Origin: Arenibacter sp. ARW7G5Y1
GTDB lineage: Bacteria; Bacteroidota; Bacteroidia; Flavobacteriales; Flavobacteriaceae
Assembly (NCBI RefSeq): GCF_003201775.1
Contig: NZ_QJJZ01000028.1
Location: forward strand, 1 to 40,312
Length of the DNA stretch: 40,312 bases
Direction: 5' to 3'
The first letter of the stretch is position 1; every line of letters starts with the position of its first letter. This document shows, piece after piece, positions 16,153 to 24,149 of this stretch. The position numbers were made by a program, and so were the translations under genes. Under the pieces are notes generated by a model. It had not been told where the DNA came from. It ran no database searches and was given only the letters and a program-made list of their open reading frames with translations.

Positions 16153-16202
16153 ACCTGAAGAAGTGTATGCCTGAACTAAATTTAATAAATTAAAAATAAT
16201 AT

Positions 16203-16222
16203 TGTTGTACCTATGTTGTACC
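16203..16222. repeat. TGTTGTACC direct repeat next to tRNA-Val
   Basis: TGTTGTACC occurs at 16203-16211 and again at 16214-16222, 11 bases apart, about one DNA turn. It lies between the membrane protein gene and the tRNA terminator, where an integrase or excisionase of an element inserted at the tRNA would bind. The role is inferred. Confidence 0.4.
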
Positions 16223-16224
16223 CG

Positions 16225-16261
16225 TAAAAAAGAAAAAGCTTTCCAATTTCTTGAAAAGCTT
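16225..16261 (-). terminator. terminator of tRNA-Val
   Basis: Read on the minus strand, AAGCTTTTC and GAAAGCTT form a stem with a nine-base loop (16261-16236) followed by a T-rich run TTTCTTTTTT (to 16225). It begins 13 bases after the tRNA 3' end. Confidence 0.65.
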
Positions 16262-16274
16262 ATCTTTGTTACTG

Positions 16275-16349
16275 TGGGCCCTACTGGGTTCGAACCAGTG
16301 ACCCCCTGCTTGTAAGGCAGGTGCTCTGAACCAGCTGAGCTAAGAGCCC
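16275..16349 (-). tRNA. tRNA-Val (anticodon UAC)
   Basis: Minus-strand cloverleaf of 75 bases. The acceptor stem is GGGCTCT/AGGGCCC with discriminator A (16275); the D-arm contains TTAGCTCAGCTGGTTCAGAG; the anticodon stem CCTGC/GCAGG encloses loop CTTACAA (anticodon TAC); the T-arm has GGTTCGAACCC. CCA is not encoded, as usual in this phylum. Its 3' end faces the mobilisation module. It follows folC on the same strand by 117 bases and may be processed from that transcript. Confidence 0.96.
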
Positions 16350-16371
16350 TAATTAATCAGTATTTAAAATC

Positions 16372-16417
16372 GCTTCCTTATTTCTTTGGAAGCTAGCCTG
16401 CCTAACGGTAGGCGGGT
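16372..16417. repeat. two short hairpins between folC and tRNA-Val
   Basis: GCTTCC/GGAAGC (16372-16377 and 16388-16393) and the palindrome around GCCTGCCTA-acgg-TAGGCGGGT (16396-16417). The second resembles short palindromic repeats often scattered in Bacteroidota genomes. They may serve to end or stabilise the folC transcript. Confidence 0.5.
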
Positions 16418-16466
16418 GCAAATATAGAATAGTTTTTAATTTCCCCAAAGGAAAAAATAGAAAAAT

Positions 16467-17678
16467 TTATACGATTTCTGCAACGACAAAAGTACTGCCC
16501 CCAACAAACACAAAATCGGTTTTATCCGCTAACCTCAAAGCCGCATTAACCGATTCATTTACAGAAGAATAAGCATCACCCTTCAAACCAAATTCCAAGG
16601 CCTTGGCTTTCAAGACAAGTTCATCCAAACCTCTTGGTATATTAGGTCTACAAAAATAATAATGTGCGTTCTTTGGAAAAAGTGGCAAAATCTGCTCTAA
16701 ATTCTTGTCTTTTACAAATCCGATGATCATATGAAGATCTTTATATCCCTGTTCCTTTATTTGATCCAGGACAATGGACAGACCCTCTGTATTGTGGGCC
16801 GTATCACAAACAACTGTTGGGTTTTCGCCAATATATTGCCATCTACCCAGTAATCCCGTGTTGGCGGAAACATTCAACAGGCCATCCACTATATGCTTCT
16901 CCTTAAGGTCAAAACCTTTTAATTCCTTAATGGTAGCTACAACACCCTTAACGTTTTTGCACTGGTAACTCCCCAACAAAGAGGTTTTATAGATTGCAGG
17001 TATTTTCTCCCCTGCAAAGATTATCTTAGCGCCTCTTTCGTTGGCTATATTGTTAAAAACCGTTGCAGTCTCTTCCTGAAACTCACTTATTACCACAGGT
17101 ACCCCAGGCTTAACGATTCCCGCTTTCTCAAAAGCAATTTTAGCAATGGTATCGCCCAACATCTCCACATGATCGTATCCTATATTGGTAATCAATGACA
17201 CTTCGGGAGTAATTATATTGGTAGAATCCAAACGACCTCCCAATCCGACCTCCACAATAGCGATATCAATTTTTTCCTTTTCAAAATACTGAAAGGCCAT
17301 CCCTACTGTCATTTCAAAAAACGATAGGTCATGTGCCTCAAAAAAAAGTTTGTTTTTCTTTATAAAATCGACTACATATTTTTTGCTGACCGGTTTTCCA
17401 TTGATCCTGATCCGCTCCCTAAAATCTTTCAGATGTGGAGAAGTATACAATCCCACCCTATAACCGGCCTCTTGCAAAATAGAGGCCAACATATGACTAC
17501 AGGAACCTTTGCCATTGGTACCTGCCACATGTATACTTTTAAATTTTCGTTCGGGATGGCCTAAATAATTGGAGAGGGCCTGTATATTATCCAACTTGCC
17601 CTTAAATGCAGAAATTCCCTTTTGTTGGTACATGGGCAGTTGGGCGAACATCCATTCCAAAGTTTCCTGGTAGGTCAT
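16467..17678 (-). CDS. folC: folylpolyglutamate/dihydrofolate synthase
   Basis: This 403-residue cytosolic Mur-ligase family enzyme adds L-glutamate to dihydropteroate and to folates with ATP. The P-loop is VAGTNGKGSCSHM (about residues 50-62), followed by GLYTSPHLKDFRERI, EVGLGGRLDSTN (about 142-153), ITNIGYDHVEMLG and DTAHNTEG. All are family signatures and the length is normal. It is the last protein gene of the minus-strand run before tRNA-Val, 124 bp after tonB. Confidence 0.95.
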   Translation of the reverse strand: MTYQETLEWMFAQLPMYQQKGISAFKGKLDNIQALSNYLGHPERKFKSIHVAGTNGKGSCSHMLASILQEAGYRVGLYTSPHLKDFRERIRINGKPVSKKYVVDFIKKNKLFFEAHDLSFFEMTVGMAFQYFEKEKIDIAIVEVGLGGRLDSTNIITPEVSLITNIGYDHVEMLGDTIAKIAFEKAGIVKPGVPVVISEFQEETATVFNNIANERGAKIIFAGEKIPAIYKTSLLGSYQCKNVKGVVATIKELKGFDLKEKHIVDGLLNVSANTGLLGRWQYIGENPTVVCDTAHNTEGLSIVLDQIKEQGYKDLHMIIGFVKDKNLEQILPLFPKNAHYYFCRPNIPRGLDELVLKAKALEFGLKGDAYSSVNESVNAALRLADKTDFVFVGGSTFVVAEIV

Positions 17679-17802
17679 TTATAGTCGTCTGTTGTAGTTA
17701 GAACATGGTGCCGTTGCAATACCTTCTATTAATCTAATTAATAAGTAAATGAAATTGCAAAATTACTTTGGGAAAATTGTTTTAGGGCAAGGTGGGAAGA
17801 AT

Positions 17803-18702
17803 TTATTCTCCCAATTTAAAATTCACTACCACAAAACCAACTTGTTGACTAGGGGCATTGGAATCCAAATTCCATCGATGCATAAAGGCTGTTTTCTTTG
17901 CGGGTTCCAATAAGCAGGGATGGGTATTGGTAGTCCCCCTTACCCCTGGGGTAGCGCTAACTACTTTACCATTTCGGTCCACAACAATTTTCACTACAAC
18001 CCTTCCTTCCTCGTTGCATTCCTGTTGTACCTTGCCCTTGTTCACCAAAGATCTCCCGTTGAGTCCATAGCCTCCCGTGCCACTACCAGATCCTGGGCTT
18101 CCATAATAACTTGTTGCATAGGGATCCCCGTCCGGCTGGCCTTTATCCCCAGCCTTATTATCATCGCCTTCACCACCAGAAGTGGTTCCTTCGGATTTAT
18201 TTATTCCTCCGATAAGCTCATCCAACTTGTTCTTTTTTGCTTGTTGCTCCTTCCTGACCTTTTCTTCGGCCTCCTTCTTTTCACGAGCGATGCGTTCCGC
18301 TTCGGCTTGAGCCTTTTTTGCCGCCTCGTCAGCTTTGCGCTTTGCCTCTTGCTGTTGTTTTATTTTTATTGATTCCTCACTTTCCTGGGTAAGTAATTTT
18401 TCGGCAGGTTTCTCCTTGGCCACTTTTTCCTCGGGCACCTCTTCCACCACTTCTTCCACCTTTTCCTCCTGAACCTTCGGCTCTTTTATGGGAGTGTTAA
18501 GAGGTTCCGATTTTATCTTTTCTTTGGGCTGTACCCTTCCGCTACCAAAATCGGTTGTACCAAAGTTTACCGAAATACCATTTTCTATTGGAGGGTCCAT
18601 ATAAGTAAGCCCAATATAAAAAAGCAACAGCAATAGTACACTCAACAGAATTGTGGTAAGTGTAAATGATTTTTTCTCGTGTCTCGTGTTAAGTAATGAC
18701 AT
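17803..18702 (-). CDS. TonB-like energy transducer
   Basis: This 299-residue protein has a short cytoplasmic N-terminus, one transmembrane anchor (about residues 14-34, TLTTILLSVLLLLLFYIGL), a long charged periplasmic linker rich in Glu, Lys and Pro (about 55-170, including repeated EEKVEEVVEEVPEEK), a Gly/Ser/Asp-rich segment (about 171-220) and a TonB-type C-terminal domain (about 225-299, EGRVVVKIVVDRNGKVV). It transmits proton-motive force from ExbB/ExbD to outer-membrane receptors. The ATG overlaps the exbD stop codon by one base. The anchor-plus-long-linker form is typical of Bacteroidota TonB variants. Confidence 0.88.
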   Translation of the reverse strand: MSLLNTRHEKKSFTLTTILLSVLLLLLFYIGLTYMDPPIENGISVNFGTTDFGSGRVQPKEKIKSEPLNTPIKEPKVQEEKVEEVVEEVPEEKVAKEKPAEKLLTQESEESIKIKQQQEAKRKADEAAKKAQAEAERIAREKKEAEEKVRKEQQAKKNKLDELIGGINKSEGTTSGGEGDDNKAGDKGQPDGDPYATSYYGSPGSGSGTGGYGLNGRSLVNKGKVQQECNEEGRVVVKIVVDRNGKVVSATPGVRGTTNTHPCLLEPAKKTAFMHRWNLDSNAPSQQVGFVVVNFKLGE

Positions 18703-19088
18703 TAATTTGGTCGCACTGCCAAAATAACCTTGTAATTATTCCTATTGGCAATATCCATTACGTTCACCGCCTCTTTGATGGCAACGCTCTCTTCTGCCCT
18801 TAGAATAATAGTAGGTTTCTCCTGCCCTTTTAGTGCCTTTTTTAATTCAATTTCTATATATTGTCCGTTAATCTTCTCGTTGTTCACAAAATATTCCAGA
18901 TTCTTATTAATGCTCACCGATACGTTTTGGGTATTTGTAGACTTGCCCTTGGCCTTTGGCAACAACAAATCCAATGCATTGGGCGAATTTGCAGTTAGCA
19001 TAAAGAAGATAAGCAATAGGAACACTATGTCCGTCATAGAGGACATGCTAAAATCTGGACTAACTTTATTTCTACCTTTTAGTTTCAT
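18702..19088 (-). CDS. exbD: ExbD/TolR biopolymer transport protein
   Basis: This 128-residue protein has one transmembrane helix carrying the conserved proton-path Asp (SMTDIVFLLLIFFML, Asp at about residue 19) and a periplasmic domain ending VNVMDIANRNNYKVILAV. It forms the motor with ExbB in the inner membrane. It lies 10 bases after exbB and overlaps tonB by one base, so the three are one operon. Confidence 0.92.
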   Translation of the reverse strand: MKLKGRNKVSPDFSMSSMTDIVFLLLIFFMLTANSPNALDLLLPKAKGKSTNTQNVSVSINKNLEYFVNNEKINGQYIEIELKKALKGQEKPTIILRAEESVAIKEAVNVMDIANRNNYKVILAVRPN

Positions 19089-19098
19089 TTGTTATGTT

Positions 19099-19791
19099 CT
19101 AAAGAGGTTCGTTCAATAAATCTAAAAATTCCACCGCATTGGCTTCCATTTTATGCACTACCTTATCCGTCCTGTTTACCAAATGGTTATACCCTATATA
19201 GGCAATAATACCTACGATAAGTCCGGCTACTGTAGTGGTCATTGCCGTATATATACCAGAGGCCAAAGAACCCATTTCAGCCTGTCCACCACTGGTTGCC
19301 ATTTGATGGAATGCCAAAATCATGCCAATTACAGTTCCTAAAAACCCGATCATGGGAGCGGCTCCGGCAACGGTGGCCAATACACTCACATTTTTTTCCA
19401 ACTTATACACCTCAAGGGTACCTGCATTTTCTATTGCCGTATTAATATCGTCCAAGGGCTTCCCTATTCTAGATATTCCTTTTTCCGTTAACCTAGCTAC
19501 TGGTGAATCTGTCTGCGCGCACAATATTTTGGCCGCATCCAATTTACCATTGGTAACATGGTCCCGTATCTGGTTCATAAAATTACTATCTATTTGTGAA
19601 GCTGCCTTAATCGCAAAAATCCGTTCAAAATAAATATATAGTGCCACAAAAAGCATTACAAACAAGACACTTATGATCAAGATACTTCCTGTACCGCCAT
19701 TTACTATTAAATCTATTACTGAAAGTGTCTTTTCCTCGGACACAACTCCCTCTAATCCTGCCTCTTGAGCCAGGTCTTGTATCAATAACAT
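19099..19791 (-). CDS. exbB: ExbB/TolQ/MotA proton channel
   Basis: This 230-residue inner-membrane protein has a first helix (about residues 30-52, GGTGSILIISVLFVMLFVAL), a cytoplasmic region, and two helices (about 130-160 and 178-200) with the family signature AAPMIGFLGTVIGMILAF and YTAMTTTVAGLIVGIIAY. It forms the pentameric channel around ExbD that powers TonB. It follows nhaD by 49 bases on the same strand. Confidence 0.92.
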   Translation of the reverse strand: MLLIQDLAQEAGLEGVVSEEKTLSVIDLIVNGGTGSILIISVLFVMLFVALYIYFERIFAIKAASQIDSNFMNQIRDHVTNGKLDAAKILCAQTDSPVARLTEKGISRIGKPLDDINTAIENAGTLEVYKLEKNVSVLATVAGAAPMIGFLGTVIGMILAFHQMATSGGQAEMGSLASGIYTAMTTTVAGLIVGIIAYIGYNHLVNRTDKVVHKMEANAVEFLDLLNEPL

Positions 19792-19840
19792 ATATTTTCT
19801 TTATTTAAGTTGCCTTAATAACGGTCTTTTATCGATTAAA

Positions 19841-21205
19841 TTATGCGTTCAACACTAAATTTCTAATTAATATAAATCCAATGGCACCTGCAGCAAATCC
19901 TAGGAAAGCCAACCATGCAATTTTCTTCAAATACCAGAAGAAATCTATTTTTTCCATTCCCATGGCCACTACCCCTGCCGCAGAACCAATAATCAACATA
20001 CTACCACCAGTTCCAGCGGAATAGGCAATAAAATGCCAAACAGGATCATCCATTCCTACTGAGAACATTCCAATACTGGCAGCTACCAAAGGCACATTAT
20101 CAATTACCGCAGAACCGATTCCAAGGAACAGAACCACCAAATCCGATACCAATTCCCCTCCAGACTCGGTACCCAACATGGGCATTACCTCATCCAAAGT
20201 TCCCGCAAAATGGAACAACATCCCTAAAGATTCCAAAGCTGCTACGGCCATTAAGATCCCCAAAAAGAAAAGTATACTTGGCAATTCAATTTTGGATAGG
20301 GATTTATGCACAGGGCTGTGATGTGATTCTGCTTCACTTTCACCGTCGATATTGGAAATGCTGAATTTGGAACTACTATATACTTCGGCAAATGTAGCAA
20401 CCAAGGCCAAAGAAAGCATCATACCTACGTAAGGAGGCAAATGGGTAATGGTTTTGAAAAAGGGAACAAATATAATAGCCCCTAACCCCAAATAGAGCAT
20501 AGTAGCACCGTATCTGGACTTTTTGGGCTCCTCATCATCCATATCGGCATCGATATTTCCGGAAAACGCCTTGTATCTACTTGCAATAAAAGTAGGCACA
20601 ACCATACATATTATAGAGGGCAACAGGACGTGTTCTATCAATTGGGCCGCAGATACCTTATTGGCTATCCATAGCATAGTAGTGGTAACATCCCCAATTG
20701 GAGACCAAGCTCCACCAGCATTGGCGGCTATAATTATCATACCGGCAAACCAAAGTCTGGTCTCCCTATCGTTGATTACCTTCTGCAGAATGGTAATCAA
20801 AACAATGGTAGCGGTAAGGTTATCGATAATGGCCGAAAGTATAAAGGCCAAAATGGAGAACAACCACAATAATTTCCTTTTACTCCTTGTTTTTATAAAA
20901 CCTTTGATGGTTGCAAAGCCATCGAAGTAATCTATTATTTCCACAATGGTCATTGCCCCTAGAAGGAAAACCAATATTTCTGCCGTTTTCCCGAGATGAT
21001 GCAGCAAAATCTCATCTATATGGGTTGCCTCCAACTCCCGGAGCTCGGCATTCACCTCAAAAACCGGCATATGGGCCAAAGCAATTACCGCCCACAATAG
21101 TGCCATCATAGCCAAGGCGGGGATTAATTTGTCTATTTTCAGGTTATGCTCCAAGGTTATTGCCAAATAACCGGCAACGAATAAAATAATAATAATGGTC
21201 TCCAT
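19841..21205 (-). CDS. nhaD: NhaD family sodium/proton antiporter
   Basis: This 454-residue protein with about 12 membrane segments is an NhaD/ArsB-type transporter that exchanges Na+ for protons. Family signatures include SAIIDNLTATIVLITIL, AANAGGAWSPIGDVTTTMLW (about residues 160-180) and the second-half counterpart SAVIDNVPLVAASIGMF with SAGTGGSMLIIGSAAGVV. The pseudo-symmetric halves are both complete. Such antiporters are usual in marine bacteria, for sodium and pH balance. It lies 17 bases after the dehydrogenase gene and 49 bases before exbB. Confidence 0.93.
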   Translation of the reverse strand: METIIIILFVAGYLAITLEHNLKIDKLIPALAMMALLWAVIALAHMPVFEVNAELRELEATHIDEILLHHLGKTAEILVFLLGAMTIVEIIDYFDGFATIKGFIKTRSKRKLLWLFSILAFILSAIIDNLTATIVLITILQKVINDRETRLWFAGMIIIAANAGGAWSPIGDVTTTMLWIANKVSAAQLIEHVLLPSIICMVVPTFIASRYKAFSGNIDADMDDEEPKKSRYGATMLYLGLGAIIFVPFFKTITHLPPYVGMMLSLALVATFAEVYSSSKFSISNIDGESEAESHHSPVHKSLSKIELPSILFFLGILMAVAALESLGMLFHFAGTLDEVMPMLGTESGGELVSDLVVLFLGIGSAVIDNVPLVAASIGMFSVGMDDPVWHFIAYSAGTGGSMLIIGSAAGVVAMGMEKIDFFWYLKKIAWLAFLGFAAGAIGFILIRNLVLNA

Positions 21206-21222
21206 GCTATTATTGGTTAAAT

Positions 21223-22449
21223 TTAAATTAATTGTTTCAAAGCAATCTCAAATCCGGTTTTACTGAGATTAACTTTTGATTTATTTTGATCAAATATATT
21301 TAAAATTGCGTTCCTAATGGTATTCGAAGTATCATTAAAAATAAGTTCATCATCCATTGCCACCCTTCCTTCCATAAAATACGCAAAGACCCGGGCCATT
21401 CCACAGTTGGATATAAAGTCGGGAATTAGACTTACGCGTTCGTCCGTAAATTCCATTATAGGCCCAAAAAATATTTCTTTATCGGCAAAGGGCACATTGG
21501 CCCCACAGCTGATCACCCGTAACCCTGCATGTGTCATTTTAGATATCTGCTCCTCCGTCACCAGGCGTGATGCCGCACAGGGCACAAAAATCTCGGCGGG
21601 CAAATTCCATATCCTATCGTTCATTTCTGAAAACGGAATAATTTTATCCGCAAAAAGCTCATTTCCTTTTTTGTTAAGAAAGAATGTTCTTATTTCCTCC
21701 AAGGTGTATCCCTTCTCATTGATCACCCCTCCGGCCCGGTCGATAATCCCCACCACTTTTGCTCCCATTTTGGCCAAATAAAAGGCCGCTGCGGAACCTA
21801 CATTGCCAAAACCCTGCACAATGGCCCTTTTACCTATAACAGACCCCCCGTGTATATCATAATAATGTTTTACCGCTTCCGCCACCCCAAAACCGGTTAT
21901 CATATCCGCTACCGTAAATTTTCTGGCCACCGAAGGTGAATAGTCTTCTCTCTCCAAAACCTTGACAACTCCCAACCTCAATTGACCTATCCTATTGATT
22001 TTGTCCGCTTCGGTCGGCTTAAAGTGACCGTTAAAAACACCCTCTTGCGGGTGCCAAACACCAGCGTCTTCCGTAATAGGGATAACCTCATGGATTTCAT
22101 CCACATTTAAATCGCCCCCGGTACCGTAATAACTTTTCAACAATGGCGCTACCGCGTGATACCACCTTTTGAGCACCCCGGATTTTCTAGGATCGTTGGG
22201 GTCAAAATTAATTCCGGATTTTGCACCTCCAATGGGGGGTCCGGAAACTGTAAATTTCACCTCCATTGTTTTTGCCAAAGATAAGACCTCGTTCATATCC
22301 AATCCTTCCCTCATTCTGGTGCCACCACCGGCAGCCCCACCGCGAAGGGAATTTATTACCGTCCACCCTTCCGCTTCCGTCTCGGGATCTTTCCAGTTAA
22401 AAACAATTTCAGGGGGTTTATTCTCATATATTTTTAATAACTCTTTCAT
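21223..22449 (-). CDS. Glu/Leu/Phe/Val dehydrogenase
   Basis: This 408-residue oxidative amino-acid dehydrogenase interconverts an amino acid with its 2-oxo acid, NAD(P)H and ammonia. The substrate domain has GGAAGGGTRMR and GPPIGGAKSGI with the catalytic Lys; FNGHFKPT and the downstream Rossmann fold IVQGFGNVGSAAAFYLAK follow. The length is between typical leucine and glutamate dehydrogenases, so the substrate is left open. The genome also has GltBD 1.7 kb further on, giving two ammonia-assimilating routes. It leads a minus-strand operon with nhaD and exbBD-tonB; the divergent acyl-CoA dehydrogenase starts 240 bp away. Confidence 0.9.
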   Translation of the reverse strand: MKELLKIYENKPPEIVFNWKDPETEAEGWTVINSLRGGAAGGGTRMREGLDMNEVLSLAKTMEVKFTVSGPPIGGAKSGINFDPNDPRKSGVLKRWYHAVAPLLKSYYGTGGDLNVDEIHEVIPITEDAGVWHPQEGVFNGHFKPTEADKINRIGQLRLGVVKVLEREDYSPSVARKFTVADMITGFGVAEAVKHYYDIHGGSVIGKRAIVQGFGNVGSAAAFYLAKMGAKVVGIIDRAGGVINEKGYTLEEIRTFFLNKKGNELFADKIIPFSEMNDRIWNLPAEIFVPCAASRLVTEEQISKMTHAGLRVISCGANVPFADKEIFFGPIMEFTDERVSLIPDFISNCGMARVFAYFMEGRVAMDDELIFNDTSNTIRNAILNIFDQNKSKVNLSKTGFEIALKQLI

Positions 22450-22587
22450 TACACCTTACAATTAATTCATTGATACCATTTGCCACTTAAGGGGATAATC
22501 CATCTCCATTGGAGTATTATTCCTGCCTAGCTAATGTTGCCTCATAATTGTTAAGTCCTTTTACAGATAAAAAAGTATACCACCGAA

Positions 22588-22661
22588 CAAATATAAAAAT
22601 ATACATTAGGTTTTAATGTTTTTATTGCCCATTATTATTCCATTCTATACTCGTATATTTG
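22588..22661. promoter_or_regulatory. divergent promoter boxes, dehydrogenase and acyl-CoA dehydrogenase
   Basis: The 240-bp divergent space holds TATATTTG on the plus strand (22654-22661, 29 bases before the acyl-CoA dehydrogenase ATG) and CAAATATA (22588-22595), the same box on the minus strand toward the dehydrogenase. Both match the flavobacterial -7 consensus TAnnTTTG. No well-spaced TTG -33 box was found for either. Confidence 0.35.
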
Positions 22662-22689
22662 TATTATTCTCATAATATTTTTCTAACAA

Positions 22690-23832
22690 ATGGATTTTAC
22701 ACTTTCGGAAGAACAGTTGATGATACAGCAGGCAGCAAGGGATTTTGCCCAAAACGAATTATTACCCGGGGTCATTGAAAGGGATGACGCCCAGATGTTC
22801 CCTGCAGAACAAGTAAAAAAAATGGGGGAACTAGGGTTCATGGGAATGATGGTAGACCCGAAGTATGGAGGAAGTGGCCTGGACACTATTTCATATGCCC
22901 TGGTAATGGAAGAACTCTCCAAAGTGGACGCCTCTGCCTCGGTAATCGTATCCGTGAACAATTCTTTGGTATGTTGGGGCCTGGAAGCCTTTGGCACCGA
23001 GGAACAAAAAGAAAAATATTTAACCCGTTTGTCTACCGGACAAAGTATTGGCGCATTCTGTCTCTCCGAGCCCGAGGCGGGCAGCGATGCCACATCGCAA
23101 AAAACCACGGCCGTGGACCGAGGGGACCACTATATTCTAAATGGCACCAAAAACTGGATAACCAACGGAAATTCAGCCGACATCTATTTGGTAATTGCAC
23201 AGACCGATGTTTCAAAGGGACATAAGGGAATAAACGCCCTAATTGTAGAAAAGGGAATGCCCGGTTTTGTAATAGGCCCCAAGGAAAATAAATTGGGGAT
23301 AAGGGGCAGTGATACCCACTCATTAATCTTTAATGATGTAAAGGTGCCCAGAGAAAACAGAATTGGCGACGATGGATTTGGTTTTAAATTCGCTATGAAA
23401 ACACTTTCGGGCGGCCGAATCGGCATTGCATCCCAAGCCTTGGGCATTGCAGCAGGAGCCTACGAGTTGGCCCTAAAATATTCCAAAGAAAGAAAAGCCT
23501 TTGGCACAGAAATAAGCAACCATCAGGCCATAGCCTTTAAATTGGCCGATATGCACGTACAAATAGAGGCGGCACGACATTTGGTTTACAAGGCCGCATG
23601 GGACAAGGACAATGGCCATGACTATGACCTATCAAGCGCAATGGCCAAATTATACGCTTCCCAGGTGGCTATGGATACAACCGTGGAAGCAGTGCAAATA
23701 CATGGAGGAAATGGTTTTGTAAAGGACTATCACGTGGAAAGGATGATGAGGGACGCCAAGATAACCCAGATCTACGAAGGCACCTCCGAAATTCAGAAAA
23801 TTGTCATTTCCCGTAGTATTTTAAAAAAATAA
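22690..23832 (+). CDS. acyl-CoA dehydrogenase, short/medium chain type
   Basis: This 380-residue FAD enzyme oxidises acyl-CoA to 2-enoyl-CoA, feeding electrons to ETF, in fatty-acid or branched amino-acid breakdown. Signature 1 is AFCLSEPEAGSDA (about residues 123-135). The FAD/substrate segments include TKNWITNG and RKAFGTEISNHQ. The C-terminal YEGTSEIQKIVISR (about 362-375) carries the catalytic Glu of short-chain enzymes. It has normal length, reads alone on the plus strand, and is divergent from the amino-acid dehydrogenase, suggesting shared catabolic regulation. Confidence 0.93.
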   Translation: MDFTLSEEQLMIQQAARDFAQNELLPGVIERDDAQMFPAEQVKKMGELGFMGMMVDPKYGGSGLDTISYALVMEELSKVDASASVIVSVNNSLVCWGLEAFGTEEQKEKYLTRLSTGQSIGAFCLSEPEAGSDATSQKTTAVDRGDHYILNGTKNWITNGNSADIYLVIAQTDVSKGHKGINALIVEKGMPGFVIGPKENKLGIRGSDTHSLIFNDVKVPRENRIGDDGFGFKFAMKTLSGGRIGIASQALGIAAGAYELALKYSKERKAFGTEISNHQAIAFKLADMHVQIEAARHLVYKAAWDKDNGHDYDLSSAMAKLYASQVAMDTTVEAVQIHGGNGFVKDYHVERMMRDAKITQIYEGTSEIQKIVISRSILKK

Positions 23833-23848
23833 AATAGATAAATTAGTT

Positions 23849-23874
23849 TTACCCCATATTTTTTTATGGGGTAA
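23849..23874 (+). terminator. hairpin after acyl-CoA dehydrogenase
   Basis: TTACCCCAT (23849-23857) pairs with ATGGGGTAA (23866-23874), 17 bases after the stop codon. It lacks a good T-run on the plus strand, so it may stabilise or end the transcript only weakly. Confidence 0.5.
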
Positions 23875-24149
23875 TGCTTAAAATATTAAATTTATCAACA
23901 ACAACCCCCAAACTAGTTGAGGGTGATTAACCAAAATCAACCAATTTTATATTGTTAACCCCCTGTTAAAAGGAAAAAATCAATATATAAACCTTAATAT
24001 TGAGGAAATCCCAATTTAATGGGCTCAAATATCGGAATATGCATTTTTTTTAACGTTGAATTATAAACGTTGAATTTCTTTCGTGCTAATTAAGATTGCA
24101 CTGCATTAAATGTAAATATTTTGATATTTTTGAATAAATATGATAATTT
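23875..24149 (+). promoter_or_regulatory. gltB upstream region with direct repeats and -7 box
   Basis: The 275-bp leader has AACGTTGAA twice, at 24052-24060 and 24066-24074 (14-base spacing), which could bind a regulator. TATTTTTG (24125-24132) matches the TAnnTTTG box and lies 18 bases before the gltB ATG, implying a very short leader. An inverted repeat CCCCAAACTAGTTGAGGG (23905-23922) is also present. No gene is visible. Confidence 0.35.

Larger units (their letters stand above)
10940..16224 (-). mobile_element. mobilisable element at tRNA-Val, no recombinase seen
   Basis: A block of minus-strand genes in the order membrane protein, excisionase-like HTH, SF3-like helicase, Toprim primase, MobC, relaxase, small membrane protein. 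It sits directly downstream of the 3' end of tRNA-Val and is visibly richer in G and C than the cassette array beside it. This order is typical of Bacteroidota integrative mobilisable elements, where an integrase gene is normally next to the HTH. None is present between 10449 and 16274, and I found no copy of the tRNA 3' end at the far side. The true left end may lie at the 10944-10999 inverted repeat or beyond the window. Confidence 0.6.
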
